Origin: Macrothele yani
Lineage: Eukaryota > Arthropoda > Arachnida > Araneae > Macrothelidae
Assembly (NCBI GenBank): GCA_039090855.1
Contig: CM076995.1
Coordinates: 117,366,770 to 117,430,769, forward strand
Direction: 5' to 3'
DNA: 64,000 nt
Positions 11,794 to 21,849 of the stretch are shown piece after piece. The notes under the pieces were generated by a model. The model was not told where the DNA came from, made no database searches, and was given only the letters and a program-made list of their open reading frames with translations. A program made the position numbers and the translations under genes. The stretch's first letter is position 1. Each line of letters opens with the position of its first letter.

Positions 11794-12944
11794 CTCTGTA
11801 AAAAAATTTCGGAAATTCACGAGCCACTTTTTAGTGATTTTTTTCGTGAATTAACGAAACATGTTTCTGATACAACTGTTTACGTGAAATGACAGAAAAA
11901 ACTCTGAATTTCACGGATTTTTTCGAACGCCAGAAAAAATTCTGAATTTTCAGAAACCTTTTCGCAATTCCTTTCTTATATTAACGGAAAAACTCCGTTC
12001 TCACTTTTCCGTATCCATATGACGAAAAATTTCTGGTAATAGGAGAGAATCACGGAAGTACTTTGAGGTTTGATAATTATCTGTTAAATTTCCATAGTCT
12101 GTCTAAGTGTTTGATTTTGAATTTCCTTAGCGAGATCGGATATTGCGGATACTATATCGCACGAATCTTTTTTTGCTGTGTCACAGGATATTTCTTCTCC
12201 TTTCTCCCATTTTGTGCACCTGTTAATACATATTGTGTTACCGTAAGAAACCGGGTACTTAATTTATTGCACAGGTGATTGTACGATGTCTATATGATGT
12301 ATCAGTCTGTGGAATCCTTAAGACGAAAGCTATAGAGCTATCTAGAGTAAATTTAACATTTAGAAGTTTTGTGAAATAATATTACAAAACAGTACATTGC
12401 ACCTTCTTTTAAAGATCATTGAAAGTCATTGTTAGTTGAAAAAAAGATCTCGAAATCCAAATCATTCTGTTGCTTTGAAAAACCACGATGAAAAAAATAC
12501 GTAATTTGTAATACGACCTCTTACAGAAAAAATATAATTATTAGAAGCAAAATATAACCAGTTGTAATAGAAAATAAAATGACTAATTCTCTCGCATTAA
12601 CGAAAAAAAAAACAACAACAAAAAAAAACACCATCCAGCAATTAAGTTTTACCTTCAACGTGAGCTCGGGCTCGATCCTCACTACCGGCGAGAAAGGATT
12701 TTCTCGTGTACGTACTGAACTACTCAGCGTGTTGAATTTTGTGGAATTTCAATCTAAATATGCGGAAAAACTTGAATCGGAATTACTGACTACGGAAAAT
12801 CTGTAAAAATACGGAAGTTAAAAAAAACGGAACTTTTAAAAACGGAAATTTCGTTAAAAGACGGACATCTACTGGCAACTTTGCAGCACATTACTTTCAG
12901 AAATTTTCCGTGAATTCACACCACTTTTTTTTTTTTTTACAGTG
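11794..12944. mobile_element. TA-flanked non-autonomous element, Tc1/mariner-type ends
   Basis: Bounded by CTCTGTAAAAAAA at 11794 and TTTTTTTACAGTG ending at 12944, so the ends are inverted CWCTGTAAAAA. The left flank is CCTA and the right flank CAGACTGG; the uninterrupted RTE would read CCTAGACTGG, so a TA duplication (right copy now CA) explains the junction. Subterminal motifs of the form ACGGAAA/TTTCCGT recur many times on both strands. No transposase frame is visible. Class assignment rests on the ends and target only. Confidence 0.65.
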
Positions 12945-13162
12945 CAGACTGGATTCCGAGTGACAGGAAAATACCTAGAAGAAAACCACATGGGAGATTG
13001 ATGGATGAAATTCGAAAGATTGCGGGAGTGACATGAAAGAATGGAGGAGACTAACGCAAGACAGACCGTTGTGGAAGGAACTTGGGAAAACCTTCATGCA
13101 GCAGTGGACTGATAATGGTTGGCAATGGTAATGATGCATATATGTCATCATCATCATCATTG

Positions 13163-14983
13163 TCAACCATTATCAATCCACTGCTGGACGAAGGTCTCCC
13201 CAAGTTTCCTCCACAACGGTCTGTCTTGTGCCAGTCTCCTCCATATCACCCCTGCATACTTTCGAATTTCATCCACCCATCTCCCATGTGGTCTTCTTCT
13301 GGGTCTTTTCCTGTCCCTTGGAATCCAATCTAAAATTTCGGCTGTCCATCGATGATCTGTCCTTCTGGCAGTATGTCCAGCCCATTGCCATTTCAGGGAT
13401 TTAACTCTGATCATGATGTCTTCCACTCTTGTCATTTTTCGGATCCACGAGTTCCTCTTCTTATCTCTCCTGGTTACACCAAGCATGCACCTCTCCATGC
13501 TGCTTTGAGTTGTCTGCAGCCTTTGTATGTCTCTTTTAGTTAAGGTCCACGTCTCTGCACCATACGTAAGCACTGGAAGGATGCATTGATCAAACACTTT
13601 TCTTTTAAGACATAATGGCATATTGCTCTTGAAAATTAGGCTGTTTCTTCCAAAAGCTCTCCAGGCAAGTTTTGTACGCCGATTAATTTCTTCACCAATG
13701 TGACCCTCACTTGATATCTGCTGTCCAAGATAAACGTATGTGTCTGTTATCTCCAGCTTTTCTCCATCAATCGATAAATCTTCATTTCTTGTAAAAGCAT
13801 TGAACATCACTTTTGTCTTCTGAAAGTTCATTTTTAATCCCACTTCTTTACTCTTGTCAGCAAGTTCCTGGATCATACTCTGCAGCTCTGATGGGGTAGT
13901 TGCAAAAATGACTACGACATCAGCAAAACGAAGGTGGGTTAGATAATCTCCATTAATCTTTATCACCTTGTTTTCCCAGCTCAGCGACTGAAAAACACCC
14001 TCCAATGTGGCATTAAAGAGCTTTGGAGATATGGTGTCACCTTGTCTCACTCCCTTTCCAATTTTTACGTGTGTTGTATTTTCAAACAGCCGAATCTTTG
14101 CACTTGAATTTTCATAGATGTTATTAATAATATTAATGTATGCATCTTCAATACCGCAGGTTTTCAGAGCCATTGTAACTGCTGATGGTTTCACCGAATC
14201 AAAGGCTTTTTCATAATCGATAAAAGCCATGCACAATGGAAGTTCATATTCCCTCGCTCTTTCAATTAGTTCTCTCAGCACGTGGATATGATCTATTGTG
14301 CTGTAGCCACTCCTGAATCCAGCTTGTTCTCTCGGTTGAGCCATGTCCAGTGTTACCTTCAAGCGGTGTGAAAGAACTTTAGTGAAGATTTTATAAACTA
14401 CTGATAGGAGGCTGATAGGTCTGTAGTTTCCGAGATCCTCAATGTCACCTTTCTTATGTAGCAGGATCATTGTAGCGGTGTTCCAATCCTCAGGAATCTT
14501 TCCTTCATTAAGGCATCGAGTGAAAATTTGGGCGAGTACTGTTTCGATTTCTCCACTTGCTTCTTGTATGATGTCTACAGTAATTCCATCTTCTCCTGGA
14601 GCTTTTCCTCGCTTCATGTTCTTGATTGCATGTGCAACTTCTGCCGGAAGGACTGGAGGAACTCTGGTACTGGTATCTTTCATGATGTCTGGAGTGCATG
14701 TATCATCCCTTTCATATAATTTGGAGTAGAAATCTTTCACTCTTGTCAAAATTTCGCCTCTATTTCTTGTTACAGAACCATCTTCTTTTCTCAGTGCCAT
14801 AATCTGTTTTCTTCCCTTACTGAGATGTCCCTTTGCTATCTTTAGGCTTTGGTTGTTTTCAATTGCTTTCCTCACTAGTTCACAGTTGAATTTCCTTACG
14901 TCTTCAGTGATACTTTTTCTTACTGTCTTGCATAGCTCTATATATTCCACTTTGGAAGTCACATCTTCTTTAGTTGTCCTCAT
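13163..14983 (-). CDS. RTE reverse transcriptase of copy A, full-length frame with catalytic substitution
   Basis: 606-residue open frame without stops. It would copy element RNA into DNA at the target nick. Visible RT motifs: NYRPISLLSVVYKIF, AFIDYEKAFD, GVRQGDTISPKLFN, then the active-site block reads FADVVV where copies B, C, D and E read FADDVV. The codon at 13916-13918 (read on the minus strand) is GTC instead of GAC, so the second catalytic aspartate, about residue 356, is valine. This should abolish polymerisation. The C-terminal part holds LPVLTYGAETWTLT and the basic WIPRDRKRPRRRPHGRW block. The ATG at 14983 overlaps the stop of the endonuclease frame as ATGA. Confidence 0.9.
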   Translation of the reverse strand: MRTTKEDVTSKVEYIELCKTVRKSITEDVRKFNCELVRKAIENNQSLKIAKGHLSKGRKQIMALRKEDGSVTRNRGEILTRVKDFYSKLYERDDTCTPDIMKDTSTRVPPVLPAEVAHAIKNMKRGKAPGEDGITVDIIQEASGEIETVLAQIFTRCLNEGKIPEDWNTATMILLHKKGDIEDLGNYRPISLLSVVYKIFTKVLSHRLKVTLDMAQPREQAGFRSGYSTIDHIHVLRELIERAREYELPLCMAFIDYEKAFDSVKPSAVTMALKTCGIEDAYINIINNIYENSSAKIRLFENTTHVKIGKGVRQGDTISPKLFNATLEGVFQSLSWENKVIKINGDYLTHLRFADVVVIFATTPSELQSMIQELADKSKEVGLKMNFQKTKVMFNAFTRNEDLSIDGEKLEITDTYVYLGQQISSEGHIGEEINRRTKLAWRAFGRNSLIFKSNMPLCLKRKVFDQCILPVLTYGAETWTLTKRDIQRLQTTQSSMERCMLGVTRRDKKRNSWIRKMTRVEDIMIRVKSLKWQWAGHTARRTDHRWTAEILDWIPRDRKRPRRRPHGRWVDEIRKYAGVIWRRLAQDRPLWRKLGETFVQQWIDNG

Positions 14984-15892
14984 CTCTCTTCTTTTTGCAT
15001 CAACATTTTGGTTTTTCCTGATAATTTGTTCACATGCATCTTGTTCTTAGACCCAGCTAATTTTGTTGCTGTTTCCATAAGAGCTTTGGTTATTTTTCTG
15101 TTAACTTCAGAGATGTCCACTTCTTCCGATGTTAGGCCTTCTAAAGCAGAGAACCTGTTCTTCAGTTCTAACTTGAAGGTATTATGGTGTTTTTTAAGGT
15201 TGGTTATGTCAATAGATTTTGTTTGTCTTATGAGCTTGCCACGTTCAAGTTTAGTGTTGAGGTGCATCTTACATGTCACCAATCTATGGTCACTACCTGT
15301 GTTGAACTTGTTTAGCACACTGCAGTCTTCTATGACGAATTTTTTGTTACACATAATAAAATCAATTTCACTTGTCGTCCCATTTGGATGTCTCCATGTC
15401 CATTTCCTGTTTGGCTTTTTCTTGAAGAAGGAATTCAAGATGAAAAACCCTTCTGCCTCTGCAAACTCAACGAGAGTATTTCCACGCTGGTTTCTGTTGC
15501 CATGACCGAATTTACCTACTGCAGTTTCATTCTGTTGCCGTTGCCTTATTTTTGCATTGAAATCTCCCATAATTATTTTCAAGTGCTGCTTACCTTTATT
15601 ATTTAGATGACGAATTTCCTCATCAAATTCTTCAATTTCTTCTTCAGGATGACTTGTGGTGGGTGCATAAGTTTGAATAATCTGAGCCTGGTATCTTTTC
15701 GAGAGTTTGATAACAAGTCGTGCAGCTCTGTCAGAGGAACTTTCAACTTCTACAACTTTATCCTTCAGTTTCTTGTTTATTATAAATCCAACACCACTAG
15801 TTCTGCCAGTATCTGTCCCACGATAGTAGAAGAGATGTCCACTTTTCAGTTCGATGAGATCTTCTCCTTTTCTCCTTACCTCACTTAGCCCC
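14980..15892 (-). pseudogene. RTE endonuclease of copy A, 5'-truncated
   Basis: Open from the truncation point (GLSEVRRKGEDL) to a TGA at 14982-14980. It would nick the target DNA for target-primed reverse transcription. Visible exonuclease/endonuclease/phosphatase-fold motifs: the metal-binding Glu in SEVRR, TYAPTTSH, GDFNAKI, SEIDFIM and the terminal SDHRLV. The N-terminal region with ATYNGRS is missing. A longer open frame to 16290 is an artefact: beyond 15892 it reads the antisense of copy B. The A run before the end is A5 instead of A6 in copies C-E, putting the RT in another frame. Confidence 0.85.
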
Positions 15893-16336
15893 AAGAAAAA
15901 GCCACACAGGAAATGGACATGGAGACATCCAATTGGGACGACAAGTGAAATTGATTTTATTATGTGCAACAAAAAATTCGTCATCGAAGACTGCAGTGTG
16001 CTAAACAAGTTCAACACAGGTAGTGACCATAGATTGGTGAGATGTAAGATGCACCTCAACACTAAACTGGAACGTGGCAAGCTCATAAGACAAACAAAAT
16101 GTATTGACATAACCAACCTTAAAAAACACCATAATACTTTCAAGTTGGAACTGAAGAACAGATTCTCTGCTTTAGAAGGCCTAACATCGGAAGAAGTGGA
16201 TATTTCTGAAGTTAACAGAAAAGTAACCAAAGCTCTTATGGAAACAGCAACAAAATTAGCTGGGTCTAAGAACAAGTTGCATGTAAACAAATTATCAGGA
16301 AAAACGAAAATGTTGATGCAAAAAGAAGAGAGATGA
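15893..16336 (+). pseudogene. RTE endonuclease C-terminal fragment, copy B
   Basis: Open from the junction through SEIDFIM and GSDHRLVRCK to a TGA at 16334-16336. Only the C-terminal part of the domain is present, without GDFNA or the catalytic Glu, so it cannot be active. The stop overlaps the ATG of the RT frame (16333) as ATGA, exactly as in copy A. The A run before it is A5. Confidence 0.85.
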
Positions 16337-18146
16337 GGACAACTAAAGAAGATGTGACTTGCAAAGTGGAATATATAGAGCTATGCAAGACAGCACGAAA
16401 AAGTATCACTGAAGACGTAAGGAAATTCAACTGTGAGCTAGTGAGGAAAGCAATTGAAAACAACCAAAGCCTAAAGATAGCAAAGGGACATCTCAGTAAG
16501 GGAAGAAAACAGATTATGGCTCTGAGAAAAGAAGATGGTTCTATAACAAGAAATAGAGGCGAAATTTTGACAAGAGTGAAAGATTTCTACTCCAAACTAT
16601 ATGAAAGGGATGATACATGTACTCCAGACATCATGAAAGGTACCAGAGTTCTTCCAGTCCTCCCAGCAGAAGTTGCTCATGCAATCAAGAACATGAAGCG
16701 GGGGAAAGCACCAGGAGAAGATGGAATTACTATAGACATCATACAAGAAGCAAGTGGAGAAATTGAAACAGTACTCGCCCAAATTTTCACTCGATGCCTT
16801 AATGAAGGGAAGATTCCTGAGGATTGAAACAATGCTACAATGATCCTGCTACATAAAAAAGGTGACATTGAGGATCTCAGGAACTACAGACCTATCAGCC
16901 TCCTATCAGTGGTTTATAAAATCTTCACTAAAGTTCTTTCACACCGCTTGAAGGTAACACTGGACATGGCTCAACCGAGAGAACAAGCTGGATTCAGGAG
17001 TGGCTACAGCACAATAGATCATATCCACGTGCTGAGAGAACTAATTGAAAGAGCGAGGGAATATGAACTTCCATTGTGCATGGCTTTTATCGATTATGAA
17101 AAAGCCTTTGATTCGGTGAAACCATCAGCAGTTACCACGGCTCTGAAATCCTGCGGTATTGCAGATGCATACATTAATATTATTAATAACATCTATGAAA
17201 ATGCAAGTGCAAAGATTCGGCTGTTTGAAAATACAACACACATAAAAATTGGAAAGGGAGTGAGACAAGGTGACACCATATCTCCGAAGCTCTTTAATGC
17301 CACATTGGAAAATGACTTTCAATCACTGAACTGGGAAAACAAAGGGATAAAGATTAATGGTGATTATCTAACCCACCTTCGTTTTGCTGATGACGTAGTC
17401 ATTTTTGAAACTACCCCATCAGAGCTGCAGAGTATGATCCAGGAACTTGCTGACAAGAGTAAAGAAGTGGGATTAAAAATGAACTTTCAGAAGACAAAAG
17501 TGATGTTCAATGCTTTTACAAGAAATGAAGATTTATCGATTGATGGAGAAAAACTGGAGATAACAGATACGTATGTTTATCTTGGACAGCAGATATCAAG
17601 TGAGGGTCACATTGATGAAGAAATTAATCGGCGTACAAAACTTGCCTGGAGAGCTTTTGGAAGAAACAGCATAATTTTCAAGAGCAATATGCCATTATGT
17701 CTTAAAAGAAAAGTATTTCATCAATGCATCCTTCCAGTGCTTACGTATGGTGCAGAGACGTGGACCTTAACTAAAAGAGACATACAAAGGCTGCAGACAA
17801 CTCAAATAAGCATGGAGAGGTGCATGCTTGGTATAACCAGGAGAGATAAGAAGAGGAACTCGTGGATCCGAAAAATGACGAGAGTGGAAGACATCATGAT
17901 CAGAGTTAAATCCCTGAAATGGCAATAGGCTGGACATACTGCCAGAAGGACAGACCATAGATGGACAGCCGAAATTTTAGATTGGATTCCAAGGGACAGG
18001 AAAAGACCCAGAAAAAGACCACATGGGAGATGGGTGGATGAAATTCGTAAATATGCGGGAGTGACATGGAGGAGACTGGCACAAGACAGACCGTTGTGGA
18101 GGAAACTTGGGGAGACCTTCGTCCAGCAGTGGATTGATAATGGTTG
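16333..18146 (+). pseudogene. RTE reverse transcriptase, copy B, with nonsense mutations
   Basis: Same protein as in copy C, starting MRTTKEDV. Catalytic FADDVV is intact (near 17390). Two Trp codons have become stops by G-to-A changes: PEDW at 16825-16827 (TGA) and KWQW at 17926-17928 (TAG). Otherwise the frame is preserved through LPVLTYGAETWTLT and the basic C-terminal block. Loss of activity looks recent: few changes apart from these transitions. Confidence 0.88.
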
Positions 18147-18300
18147 ACAATGATGATGATATGAGTATATATCTCTTGTTTGACCTAGTATGTTTTAAAT
18201 TTTCTTTTACGCAGCCTTTGGCGCTTTAGAATTTCAAAGCTGCTTTGCTTTTAATATTTTTGAATCAGTATTTTGTTATATATATATATATACTGGTATA

Positions 18301-18672
18301 GATGCATGCTTGGTGTAACCAGGAGAGATCAGAAGAGGAACTCGTGGATCAGAAAAATGACAAAAGTGGAAGACATCATGATCACTGTAAAATCCCTGAA
18401 ATAGCAATGGGCTGGACATATTGCCAGAAGGACAGACCATCGATGGACAGCTGAAATTTTTAGACTGGATTCCAAGGGACAGGAAAAGACCCAGAAGAAG
18501 GCCACATGGGAGATGGGTGGATGAAATTCGAAAGTATGCGAGAGTAACATGGAGGAGACTGGCACAAGACAGACCGTTGTGGAAGAAACTTGGGGAGACC
18601 TTCGTTTACAGTGGATTGATAATGGTTGACAATGATGATGATGATGATTTATATATATATATATATATATAT
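18301..18672 (+). pseudogene. RTE 3'-end fragment G with (TGA)n(TA)n tail
   Basis: Begins at ATGCATGCTTGGTGTAACC inside the RT C-terminal region and runs to the 3' end, with a one-base shift near 18460 (before DWIPRDRKRPRRRPHGRW). The tail is (TGA)5 followed by a (TA)n run to about 18672, immediately followed by the leader of copy C. The 130 bp before it (18167-18300) are AT-rich with a (TA)n run and separate it from copy B. Confidence 0.85.
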
Positions 18673-18673
18673 A

Positions 18674-18887
18674 GGTCAGGGATGTAAGGTCAGGTGATGC
18701 GTAACATCACAGCCTCTCCTTGACAAATGTCAACCCCGCCTTCTCGTGGTGCATCCTGTTCCCACTAAAGGGGCTCTGACGACCGCCCATAGCGGTATAA
18801 CTATACCATCGGGATCAGAGGAAATGCTATCCCACACTCACCAACCCGCTTGGCCAGCGTGGTGAGTTATGGCCAAACCCCTCCAAA
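18674..18887 (+). promoter_or_regulatory. RTE 5' leader (copy C), probable internal promoter region
   Basis: About 214 bp shared with the leaders of D (21874) and E (50702): GATGCGTAACATCACAGCC, TGCATCCTGTTCCCACTAAA, TAGCGGTATAACTATACCAT. Conserved non-coding sequence at the 5' end of a non-LTR element normally holds its promoter; that role is inferred. I see no certain TATA or initiator. Confidence 0.5.
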
Positions 18888-20042
18888 ATGACTCCACAAC
18901 TTAAATCTTGGCCCTCAGTCTCCGGCAGCTGGAATGTACCTGGCCAAGGCAGCGGCCAGTGCGACATGAAGGCAGAGGGTGCAAAGAATCCCCGGAGGAC
19001 CGGACTAGGCTGCCATCTGATGCTGACCTTGGCTACTTACAATGGACGCTCCCTATCTTCTGATTCAAGGCTTCTTGAATTGGAAGAGGAACTACAAAGG
19101 ATCAAGTGGGACATCGTGGGGCTAAGTGAGGTAAGGAGAAAAGGAGAAGATCTCATCGAACTGAAAAGTGGACATCTCTTCTACTATCGTGGGACAGATA
19201 CTGGCAGAACTAGTGGTGTTGGATTTATAATAAACAAGAAACTGAAGGATAAAGTTGTAGAAGTTGAAAGTTCCTCTGACAGAGCTGCACGACTTGTTAT
19301 CCAACTCTCGAAAAGATACCAGTCTCAGATTATTCAAACTTATGCACCCACCACAAGTCATCCTGAAGAAGAAATTGAAGAATTTTATGAGGAAATTTGT
19401 CATCTAAATAATAAAGGTAAGCAGCACTTGAAAATAATTATGGGAGATTTCAATGCAAAAATAGGGCAACGGCAACAGAATGAAACTTCGGTAAGTAAAT
19501 TCGGTCATGGCAACAGAAACCAGCGTGGAAATACTCTCGTTGAGTTTGCAGAGGCAGAAGGGTTTTTCATCTTGAACTCCTTCTTCAAGAAAAAGCCACA
19601 CAGGAAATGGACATGGAGACATCCAAATGGGACGACAAGTGAAATTGATTTTATTATGTGTAACAAAAAATTCGTCATAGAAGACTGCAGTGTGCTAAAC
19701 AAGTTCAACACAGGTAGTGACCATAGATTGGTGAGATGTAAGATGCACCTCAACACTAAACTTGAACGTGGCAAGCTCATAGGACAAACAAAATCTATTG
19801 ACATAACCAACCTTAAAAAACACCATAATACCTTCAAGTTAGAACTGAAGAACAGGTTCTCTGCTTTAGAAGGCCTAACATCGGAAGAAGTGGCCATCTC
19901 TGAAGTTAACAGAAAAGTAACCAAAGCTCTTATGGAAACAGCAACAAAATTAGCTGGGTCTAAGAACAAGTTGCATGTGAACAAATTATCAGGAAAAGAC
20001 CAAAATGTTGATGCAAAAAAGAAGAGAGATGAGGACAACTAA
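18888..20042 (+). CDS. RTE endonuclease (copy C)
   Basis: 384 residues, exonuclease/endonuclease/phosphatase fold, expected to nick chromosomal DNA and prime reverse transcription. Motifs in order: ATYNGRS about 49-55, IVGLSEVRR with the metal-binding Glu81, SGVGFIINKK about 109-118, TYAPTTSH 151-158, GDFNAKIG 186-193, SEIDFIM 251-257 and GSDHRLVRC 276-284. These are the expected catalytic blocks in the expected order. The first ATG (18888) adds about 45 residues before the domain; ATG 19020 (MLTLATYNGRS) is an alternative start. A one-base insertion near 19995 (GAAAAGACC against GAAAAACT in other copies) shifts the frame, so it ends at 20042 instead of running into the RT. Confidence 0.92.
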   Translation: MTPQLKSWPSVSGSWNVPGQGSGQCDMKAEGAKNPRRTGLGCHLMLTLATYNGRSLSSDSRLLELEEELQRIKWDIVGLSEVRRKGEDLIELKSGHLFYYRGTDTGRTSGVGFIINKKLKDKVVEVESSSDRAARLVIQLSKRYQSQIIQTYAPTTSHPEEEIEEFYEEICHLNNKGKQHLKIIMGDFNAKIGQRQQNETSVSKFGHGNRNQRGNTLVEFAEAEGFFILNSFFKKKPHRKWTWRHPNGTTSEIDFIMCNKKFVIEDCSVLNKFNTGSDHRLVRCKMHLNTKLERGKLIGQTKSIDITNLKKHHNTFKLELKNRFSALEGLTSEEVAISEVNRKVTKALMETATKLAGSKNKLHVNKLSGKDQNVDAKKKRDEDN

Positions 20043-21849
20043 AGAAGATGTGACTTGCAAAGTGGAATATATAGAGCTATGCAAGACAGTAAGAAAAAGT
20101 ATCACTGAAGACGTAAGGAAATTCAACTGTGAACTAGTGAGGAAAGCAATTGAAAACAACCAAAGCCTAAAGATAGCAAAGGGACATCTCAGTAAGGGAA
20201 GAAAACAGATTATGGCACTGAGAAAAGAAGATGGTTCTGTAACAAGAAATAGAGGCGAAATTTTGACAAGAGTGAAAGATTTCTACTCCAAATTATATGA
20301 AAGGGATGATATATGCACTCCAGACATCATGAAAGATACCAGTACCAGAGTTCCTCCAGTCCTTCCAGCAGAAGTTGCACATGCAATCAAGAACATGAAG
20401 CGAGGAAAAGCTCCAGGAGAAGATGGAATTACTGTAGACATCATACAAGAAGCAAGTGGAGAAATCGAAACAGTACTCGCCCAAATTTTCACTCGATGCC
20501 TTAATGAAGGAAAGATTCCTGAGGATTGGAACACCGCTACAATGATCCTGCTACATAAGAAAGGTGACATTGAGGATCTCGGAAACTACAGACCTATCAG
20601 CCTCCTATCAGTAGTTTATAAAATCTTCACTAAAGTTCTTTCACACCGCTTGAAGGTAACACTGGACATGGCTCAACCGAGAGAACAAGCTGGATTCAGG
20701 AGTGGCTACAGCACAATAGATCATATCCACGTGCTGAGAGAACTAATTGAAAGAGCGAGGGAATATGAACTTCCATTGTGCATGGCTTTTATCGATTATG
20801 AAAAAGCCTTTGATTCGGTGAAACCATCAGCAGTTACAATGGCTCTGAAAACCTGCGGTATTGAAGATGCATACATTAATATTATTAATAACATCTATGA
20901 AAATGCAAGTGCAAAGATTAGGCTGTTTGAAAATACAACACACGTAAAAATTGGAAAGGGAGTGAGACAAGGTGACACCATATCTCCGAAGCTCTTTAAT
21001 GCCACATTGGAGGGTGTTTTTCAGTCACTGAGCTGGGAAAACAAGGGGATAAAGATTAATGGAGATTATCTAACCCACCTTCGTTTTGCTGATGACGTAG
21101 TCATTTTTGCAACTACCCCATCAGAGCTGCAGAGTATGATCCAGGAACTTGCTGACAAGAGTAAAGAAGTGGGATTAAAAATGAACTTTCAGAAGACAAA
21201 AGTGATGTTCAATGCTTTTACAAGAAATGAAGATTTATCGATTGATGGAGAAAAGCTGGAGATAACAGACACGTACGTTTATCTTGGACAGCAGATATCA
21301 AGTGAGGGTCACATTGATGAAGAAATTAATCGACGTACAAAACTTGCCTGGAGAGCTTTTGGAAGAAACAGCATAATTTTCAAGAGCAATATGCCATTAT
21401 GTCTTAAAAGAAAAGTGTTTGATCAATGCATCCTTCCAGTGCTTACGTATGGTGCGGAGACGTGGACCTTAACTAAAAGAGACATACAAAGGCTGCAGAC
21501 AACTCAAAGGAGCATGGAGAGGTGCATGCTTGGTGTAACCAGGAGAGATAAGAAGAGGAACTCGTGGATCCGAAAAATGACAAGAGTGGAAGACATCATG
21601 ATCAGAGTTAAATCCCTGAAATGGCAATGGGCTGGACATACTGCCAGAAGGACAGATCATCGATGGACAACTGAAATTTTAGATTGGATTCCAAGGGACA
21701 GGAAAAGACCCAGAAGAAGACCACATGGGAGATGGGTGGATGAAATTCGAAAGTATGCAGGGGTGACATGGAGGAGACTGGCACAAGACAGACCGTTGTG
21801 GAGGAAACTTGGGGAGACCTTCATCCAGCAGTGGATTGATAATGGTTGA
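20005..21849 (+). CDS. RTE reverse transcriptase (copy C)
   Basis: 614 residues, no stops. Motifs: RGKAPGEDGI 133-142, NYRPISLLSVVYKIF 194-208, QPREQAGFRSGYSTIDH 224-240, AFIDYEKAFD 261-270 with a catalytic Asp, GVRQGDTISPKLFN 319-332 and FADDVV 361-366 with the catalytic Asp pair. Then come the thumb-like region, LPVLTYGAETWTLT and a basic tail (RKRPRRRPHGRW) before the stop. All visible catalytic residues are present. The frame overlaps the endonuclease frame by 38 nt from ATG 20005; a second ATG at 20029 is the one preserved in all copies. Whether it is made separately or as part of a fused protein is discussed in the findings. Confidence 0.92.
   Translation: MLMQKRREMRTTKEDVTCKVEYIELCKTVRKSITEDVRKFNCELVRKAIENNQSLKIAKGHLSKGRKQIMALRKEDGSVTRNRGEILTRVKDFYSKLYERDDICTPDIMKDTSTRVPPVLPAEVAHAIKNMKRGKAPGEDGITVDIIQEASGEIETVLAQIFTRCLNEGKIPEDWNTATMILLHKKGDIEDLGNYRPISLLSVVYKIFTKVLSHRLKVTLDMAQPREQAGFRSGYSTIDHIHVLRELIERAREYELPLCMAFIDYEKAFDSVKPSAVTMALKTCGIEDAYINIINNIYENASAKIRLFENTTHVKIGKGVRQGDTISPKLFNATLEGVFQSLSWENKGIKINGDYLTHLRFADDVVIFATTPSELQSMIQELADKSKEVGLKMNFQKTKVMFNAFTRNEDLSIDGEKLEITDTYVYLGQQISSEGHIDEEINRRTKLAWRAFGRNSIIFKSNMPLCLKRKVFDQCILPVLTYGAETWTLTKRDIQRLQTTQRSMERCMLGVTRRDKKRNSWIRKMTRVEDIMIRVKSLKWQWAGHTARRTDHRWTTEILDWIPRDRKRPRRRPHGRWVDEIRKYAGVTWRRLAQDRPLWRKLGETFIQQWIDNG

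Larger units (their letters stand above)
9795..13137 (+). pseudogene. RTE retrotransposon relic (copy F), 3' part, twice interrupted
   Basis: Forward relic of the RT C-terminal region. It starts near a destroyed FADD motif and continues with LQSMIQELTG, FTRNEDLSIDGEK and TYIYLGKQISS; a frameshift follows near 10080, then LCLKRKLFNQCILPVLTYGAETWTL. It is broken by a roughly 66-bp insertion (about 10222-10288), by the hAT-type element (10312-11633) and by a TA-flanked element (11794-12944). It resumes at 12946 with DWIPSDRKIPRRKPHGR-like sequence and ends at the usual 3' end (CAGCAGTGGACTGATAATGG). It is clearly more diverged from copy C than A, B, D and E are, so it is the oldest RTE layer here. 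Confidence 0.85.
13145..15892 (-). mobile_element. RTE retrotransposon copy A, 5'-truncated
   Basis: Reverse-oriented non-LTR retrotransposon with the RTE layout: apurinic-type endonuclease, reverse transcriptase, basic C-terminal region and a (TGA)n tail instead of poly(A). The tail is CATCATCATCATCATTGTC on the + strand at 13145-13163. The 5' end is cut at 15892, losing the leader and about 78 residues of the endonuclease. Its 5' end abuts the 5' end of copy B (head to head), and its tail nearly touches the tail of relic F. Sequence signatures (DTSTRVPPV, GVFQSLSWENK) group it with copy C. Confidence 0.92.
15893..18166 (+). mobile_element. RTE retrotransposon copy B, 5'-truncated, head to head with A
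   Basis: Forward copy beginning abruptly inside the endonuclease (KKKPHRKWTWRH) at the point where copy A's 5' end stops, and running to the common 3' end with the tail TGACAATGATGATGATATG. It lacks the leader and about 230 residues of the endonuclease. Signatures (KGTRVLPVLP, NDFQSLNWENK) place it with D and E rather than with A. A and B are therefore probably two insertions and not a recent inverted duplication. Confidence 0.9.

Noticed and set aside
15008..15888. Open frames on the + strand opposite copy A
   Set aside because: They are antisense shadows of the endonuclease frame; similar shadows occur opposite B, C, D and E.
14980..16290. A single 436-residue endonuclease-like protein on the minus strand
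   Set aside because: Chimeric: beyond 15892 it is the antisense translation of copy B. Only 14980-15892 is sense endonuclease.
13145..18166. Twin-priming 5' inversion as the origin of the A/B pair
   Set aside because: A single inverted insertion would lack one 3' end; both A and B have complete 3' ends and carry different subfamily markers.
20005..20029. A definite programmed -1 frameshift site at the A6 run
   Set aside because: No classical X-XXY-YYZ slippery site with a downstream pseudoknot could be shown, and the lesions differ in sign between copies. Kept only as an open possibility in the findings.
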